Assembly: GCA_937883775.1 (NCBI GenBank)
Contig: CAKZXZ010000091.1
Coordinates: 1 to 47,169 of the forward strand
Direction of reading: 5' to 3'
Source: an uncultured Paracoccaceae bacterium
Lineage (GTDB): Bacteria; Pseudomonadota; Alphaproteobacteria; Rhodobacterales; Rhodobacteraceae
DNA: 47,169 nt
In this document: in pieces, positions 44,201 to 47,169 of the stretch
Layout: every line of letters begins with the position of its first letter
Numbering within the stretch: position 1 is the stretch's first letter
Position numbers and translations under genes: made by a program
Notes under the pieces: generated by a model
Database searches by the model: none
What the model was told of the DNA's origin: nothing
Seen by the model: only the letters and a program-made list of their open reading frames with translations

Positions 44201-44741
44201 CTCGATCATCATGACGGGCACGGGGATTGTGGCGCTGGCCGGGATCGTGGTGAACAACAACATTGTGCTGATCGACACCTATCAGGAATATTCCCGCTAT
44301 ATGCCCCGGATTGAGGCGATCGTGCGCACGGCCGAGGCGCGGATCCGACCGGTCCTGCTGACCACGATCACCACCATGGCCGGGCTTGCACCAATGATGT
44401 TTGGCCTCAGCCTTGATTTCATCGGGGGTGGATACTCCCTGAACAGCCCAACCGCCTTGTGGTGGAAGCAACTGGCCACCGCCGTCGTCTTTGGCCTGGG
44501 CATCGCGACGGTGCTGACGCTGGTCTTTACGCCGTCCATGCTGGCACTGCGTGTTTGGGTGACCACATACGCCCGCTGGCTGGCACAATTGCTGGCCAAG
44601 ATGTCGATGGGCAATTCCAGCAAGGCCGCGCAAGACTGGGCATTGGCCCGCGAAGCAGGCCGCGTGAAAGCGCCTGAAATCCTGTGGGACGATCCCGACG
44701 GACCAACCCGCGAAGTTGCCCCGCTCAAAGCGGCAGAGTAG
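41208..44741 (+). CDS. RND efflux pump permease with extra central membrane segments
   Basis: A 1177-residue inner-membrane proton-driven exporter, about 130 residues longer than typical members. TM4 carries GMLVDGAIVVVEY (398-410): the first essential Asp (402) is kept, the second is Gly403, a form found in other RND branches. TM10 has IVVNNNIVLIDTYQEY (1013-1028). Between TM6 and TM7 two additional hydrophobic stretches (about 511-530 and 545-566), not part of the usual twelve, account for most of the extra length. The C-terminal tail is also extended (about 60 residues). Substrate cannot be inferred. Confidence 0.92.
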   Translation: MIGVVAWAANRARMVMAFIALSILVGGFAYVGLPKEGEPDIEIPALFVSVPFPGISAEDSETLLVKPMETELSDLDGLKTMSSTAAEGYGGIALEFEFGWDKTKIMADVRDAMQKAQADFPDGAEQYSINEINFSEFPIIIVNLTGDVPERTLLRVARDLQDRLESLEPILEAGLAGQRDEMLEVVIDPLRLEAYNATASELIDVVTNNNQLIAAGEVETQSGAFAVKIPSSFDEPRDVYDLPVKTEGDRVITLGDLATINLTFEDREGTARFNGVNTVALQVVKRKGFNLIDTADLVKSEVELERQSWPPELQSAIQVGTSNDMSRQVASMVSQLEGSVLTAIALVMIVVLASLGSRSALLVGFAIPTSFLLCFAFLAVMGVSISNIVMFGLILAVGMLVDGAIVVVEYADRRIKEGSGPMAAYVEAAQRMFWPIVSSTATTLCAFLPMLFWPGVPGEFMGMLPVTLIFVLSASLVVALIYLPVMGGVTGRISRVIGYASDWLRGYRWITRAALLIPVLALVFMGAMQLLNPAYLLGADAGGFGTALGVLMFLIGALSLSVVMGAIEIRRSARKINAGHQRTGFGRFIRLIAGNPIMPILSIAAIAGFVLAVFITFTQNNNGVEFFVESEPEQAIAYVRARGNLSLDEKDDLLRQAEDIVKAHPGVVNTFAFAGRGGLNTDASGAATPQDSVGQIQFETIPWEDRADDPTLDGNVVIDELAIQLATIPGIQTEISELAQGPASGKPVHLRLKGDDLDELAQAALLVRARFEQTEGLTLIEDTLPLPGIDWQIDVDVEKAGRYGADVLTVGAMVQLVTRGILLDTMRVDSSDEEIDIRVRLPEQDRVLSTLDNLKVRTSDGLVPLSNFISRKPVAKLAQIDRVDQQRFYDVKADVLPNLTNEDGAPINPTERIGALNDWLDGGDVLPQGVSFEWTGDQEEQEESGQFLISAFAGALGLMFIILLAQFNSFYNAVLVLLAVVLSTTGVLIGMLVMDQPFSIIMTGTGIVALAGIVVNNNIVLIDTYQEYSRYMPRIEAIVRTAEARIRPVLLTTITTMAGLAPMMFGLSLDFIGGGYSLNSPTALWWKQLATAVVFGLGIATVLTLVFTPSMLALRVWVTTYARWLAQLLAKMSMGNSSKAAQDWALAREAGRVKAPEILWDDPDGPTREVAPLKAAE

Positions 44742-44832
44742 CGCCCATCGTCTGTCCGTCACGCGCTTGTGACGGGCCGCCTGGCTGTGGATCAGTCATA
44801 GTGTTCCTCTGAACAATCAGGAGACATGTTCT

Positions 44833-45288
44833 ATGACTTTACGATCTTTCCTCTGCGCACTGGCGCTGTGTGCTGCCGCCCCCGGTGTCAGCGCTGCTGA
44901 TCTTGTGAGCAAACCCAGCCCGCACAGCGTGGCCGAAACCCTTGATCGGCTTGAGGCCGCTGTCGGCAATGCAGGCGCCACGGTCTTTGCGCGCGTCGAT
45001 CACGCCAAAGGTGCCGAAAGTGTCGGATCAGAGCTGGCTCCGGCGCAGATGCTGATGTTCGGAAACCCCAAGCTGGGCACGCCCGCGATGCAGGCTGCCA
45101 TTACCGCAGGGCTTGATCTACCGTTGCGCGTGCTGGCCTATGAAGACGCAAGCGGGCAAGTGCAGGTCGTCTATCACGACCCCGCCGGACTGGCCGCCAC
45201 CCACAACATTGCGGCCGATGCCGAAGTCATCAAGATGATGACAGGGGCTTTGGGCAAGCTGACGGACGCAGCAGTCGCAACCGAATAA
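44833..45288 (+). CDS. Secreted DUF302 protein
   Basis: A 151-residue protein with a signal peptide (1-21, ending GVSAAD) and one DUF302 domain: SVAETLDRLEAAVGNAGATVFARVDHAKGA, ELAPAQMLMFGNPKLGTPAMQ, and LPLRVLAYEDASGQVQVVYHDP are all characteristic. DUF302 proteins are thought to bind small ligands; the role is unknown. AGGAGAC stands upstream. It lies 91 bp after the RND permease and may be transcribed with the pump or independently. Confidence 0.88.
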   Translation: MTLRSFLCALALCAAAPGVSAADLVSKPSPHSVAETLDRLEAAVGNAGATVFARVDHAKGAESVGSELAPAQMLMFGNPKLGTPAMQAAITAGLDLPLRVLAYEDASGQVQVVYHDPAGLAATHNIAADAEVIKMMTGALGKLTDAAVATE

Positions 45289-45376
45289 TCCATCCGCGCA
45301 CGGGGGCACCTGCCCCGAGCGACCATATTTAGGTTTAGATTAGAACAGCAGGGGCTGCATGGACCGTGAAACAGGT

Positions 45377-47169
45377 TCATGCAGCCTCTTCGCGCAGTTG
45401 ACGGGCCCACATTCGGGCGTAGCGCCCATCAGCGGCCAAAAGCGCAGGATGTGTGCCTTCTTCGACAACGCGTCCATCATGCAGCACATAGATGCGATCC
45501 GCGCTCACAACGGTTGAAAGCCGGTGTGCAATCACCAGGACCGAACGCCCCTCCCCCATCCGGTCCAGCGCGTCCTGAATGTCACGCTCAGTTTCGGAAT
45601 CGAGCGCTGAAGTTGCCTCATCCAGCAGAATGATCGGCGGGTCTTTCAGCAGCGTGCGTGCGATGCCCACGCGTTGCTTTTCCCCACCTGACAGCTTCAG
45701 ACCGCGTTCCCCGACATATGTGTCAAAGCCATCGGGCAAGCTCATCACGAAGTCATAAATCTGTGCCGAACGCGCCGCATCCTCGATTTGTTCGGCGCTG
45801 GCAGCGGGGTTACCATAGGCGATGTTGTAGCCAATCGTGTCGTTGAAAAGCACAGTGTCCTGCGGCACGACGCCGATATTTTCCTGCAGGCTTTGCAAGG
45901 TCACATCGCGCACATCCTGCCCATCGATCAACAGCGCCCCTTCGGTCACATCGTAAAACCGGAACAACAGCCGCACGATGGTCGACTTGCCCGCACCGGA
46001 CGGCCCGACAATGGCAACGGTTTCGCCTGGGCCCACATGAATGTCGACGCCTTTCAGGATCGGACGATTGGCATCATAGTGAAAATGCGCACCTGTCAGC
46101 GTCACCTCGCCCCGCGTGACAGTCAGATTGCGCGCATCCGCTTTTTGGGACACCTCGGCGGGACGATCCAGAAGGCCAAACATCTCGTCCATATCCACAA
46201 GCGATTGGCGCAGCTGCCGATAAATCCCGCCCAGAAAGTTCAGCGGTCCGATCACCTGCAGCATATAGGCATTGACCATCACGAAGTCGCCCACCGTCAG
46301 CGTGCCGTTTTCAACCCCAAGGGCCGCAAGCGCCATCACTGCGACGAGCCCCGTGGTAATCAGGAACGCCTGACCGAAATTCAACGCAGCCATCGAATAC
46401 GTTACCCGAAGCGAACTGCCCTGAAAGCTGCGCAGCGCTGCCTCATAACGGGCTTCTTCGCGGTGAGACGCTGCAAAATATTTGACCGTTTCAAAGTTGA
46501 ACAGGCTGTCCATCGCCTTTTGGTTCATGTCCTTGTCGCGATCATTCATCTCGCGGCGCAGCCCGACGCGCCATTCGCTGACGACAAAGGTGAACGCGAC
46601 ATAGGTCACGATCGTGACGGCCACGATGCCCACAAACCGTGGGTCAAAGACCGTCACCAGCACCCCGCAGATCAGTACCAGCTCAAGGATCAGCGGCCCG
46701 GTGGAAAAAAGTGCGACGCTCAGCACCGTTTGAATGCCCGCGACACCGCGGTCGATGATGCGTGCTAACGCCCCGGTCTGCCGCGACAGATGATAGCGCA
46801 AGGACAACCGATGGATATGCGCAAAGACCGCAAGCGCGATGCGCCGCGAGGCGCGTTCAGTCACCGGCGCAAAGATAACCAGCCGCAGTTGCTGAAACCC
46901 TGTCGAGGCAAGCCGTGTCACGCCATAAGCCAGCGTCAGCCCAACCGCGCCATATGTCAGCAAGATCGTCGGGCTTTGAACCGCCTCTCCGCTCAGCGTG
47001 TCGACGGCCAACTTGAAGACATAGGGCGTTGCCACCGCGATCAGCTTTGAGACCACGAGCACCGCAATCGCCAGCACCAGCACCACCCGCACCCGCATCG
47101 CAGGTGCATCCCTAGGCCACAGATAAGGCGCCACACGCCGCAAAATCGACCAGGCACCGGCACGGCTGC
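45377..47169 (-). CDS. Atm1-type ABC transporter, membrane and ATPase fused; 5' end outside window
   Basis: At least 596 residues. A six-helix transmembrane domain (to about residue 320 of the visible part) precedes an ATPase with Walker A VGPSGAGKST, signature KLSGGEKQRVG, and Walker B PPIILLDEATSALDSE. The phrase LRRVAPYLWPRD at the start, the SLFNFETVKYFAASHREEARYEAAL segment and the overall layout match the alphaproteobacterial Atm1/HMT1 family, half-transporters that export glutathione-linked or heavy-metal species. The frame remains open to the window edge (codons before the first Leu read SRAGAWSI), so the N-terminus is missing. Confidence 0.9.
   Translation of the reverse strand, partial: SRAGAWSILRRVAPYLWPRDAPAMRVRVVLVLAIAVLVVSKLIAVATPYVFKLAVDTLSGEAVQSPTILLTYGAVGLTLAYGVTRLASTGFQQLRLVIFAPVTERASRRIALAVFAHIHRLSLRYHLSRQTGALARIIDRGVAGIQTVLSVALFSTGPLILELVLICGVLVTVFDPRFVGIVAVTIVTYVAFTFVVSEWRVGLRREMNDRDKDMNQKAMDSLFNFETVKYFAASHREEARYEAALRSFQGSSLRVTYSMAALNFGQAFLITTGLVAVMALAALGVENGTLTVGDFVMVNAYMLQVIGPLNFLGGIYRQLRQSLVDMDEMFGLLDRPAEVSQKADARNLTVTRGEVTLTGAHFHYDANRPILKGVDIHVGPGETVAIVGPSGAGKSTIVRLLFRFYDVTEGALLIDGQDVRDVTLQSLQENIGVVPQDTVLFNDTIGYNIAYGNPAASAEQIEDAARSAQIYDFVMSLPDGFDTYVGERGLKLSGGEKQRVGIARTLLKDPPIILLDEATSALDSETERDIQDALDRMGEGRSVLVIAHRLSTVVSADRIYVLHDGRVVEEGTHPALLAADGRYARMWARQLREEAA

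Noticed and set aside
45788-46768. 326-codon plus-strand open frame opposite the Atm1-type transporter
   Set aside because: It is antisense to a clear ABC transporter and has no ribosome site or family features.

Overview
The window looks like a chromosomal segment of a marine Rhodobacterales (Roseobacter-group) alphaproteobacterium. The grounds are a GC-rich genome of Roseobacter-like proteins, a complete dddP DMSP lyase, the secDF / Mth938-like / ccmABCDG arrangement known from Rhodobacter (helABCDX), and a bifunctional alpha/beta hydrolase-OsmC protein. The genus cannot be fixed from this sequence. I see no insertion sequence, phage, CRISPR array, toxin-antitoxin pair or plasmid gene, so this is mostly core genome with a few accessory genes. 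Coding density is high and no gene-free gap exceeds about 260 bp.

Layout, left to right. 1-10 kb: the end of rplI with its terminator, an outer-membrane-type protein behind a CtrA-like box, an adenine deaminase-type enzyme, a membrane-anchored CBS protein, an SBF-family transporter, an acyl-CoA synthetase, a 35-residue membrane ORF, trigger factor, tRNA-Leu(UAG), a Hint-like protein that has lost its catalytic residues, and the bifunctional NAD(P)HX repair enzyme. 10-12 kb: the nitrogen pair glnB-glnA, with a palindromic operator candidate upstream and a terminator downstream. 12-16 kb: a lysine/alanine-rich protein with three copies of an amphipathic motif, then a DUF3445/HODM-like gene divergent from dddP, then the hydrolase-OsmC fusion. 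16-24 kb: bioY, a DUF6314 gene, purB, a cupin, two small proteins, a stand-alone FliG-like gene, a three-gene nitrile hydratase/thiocyanate hydrolase-type cluster, a lipid A-type acyltransferase and a DUF1223 protein. 24-33 kb: acnA, then on the minus strand yajC, secD, secF, an Mth938-like gene and ccmA-B-C-D-G. 33-36 kb: serS, translationally coupled to a glycosyltransferase-like gene and a TspO-like membrane protein. 36-40 kb: der, bamB and a YfgM-like gene on the minus strand. 40-47 kb: an RND efflux pair (adaptor and an unusually long permease), a DUF302 protein, and the 5'-truncated part of an Atm1-type ABC exporter.

Functionally the window combines translation and protein folding (L9, trigger factor, SerRS, Der), protein export and envelope assembly (YajC-SecD-SecF, BamB, YfgM-like), cytochrome c maturation, nitrogen assimilation (PII, GlnA), purine metabolism (adenine deaminase, PurB), the TCA cycle (AcnA) and use of marine osmolytes (DddP and perhaps the HODM-like enzyme). 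No clearly new multi-gene system stands out. The best leads are the split-beta nitrile hydratase-family cluster with thiocyanate hydrolase-like features, the catalytically dead solo Hint protein, the triple-repeat protein next to glnA, the near-identical 26-bp direct repeats around the ccm operon, and the RND permease with extra central membrane segments.
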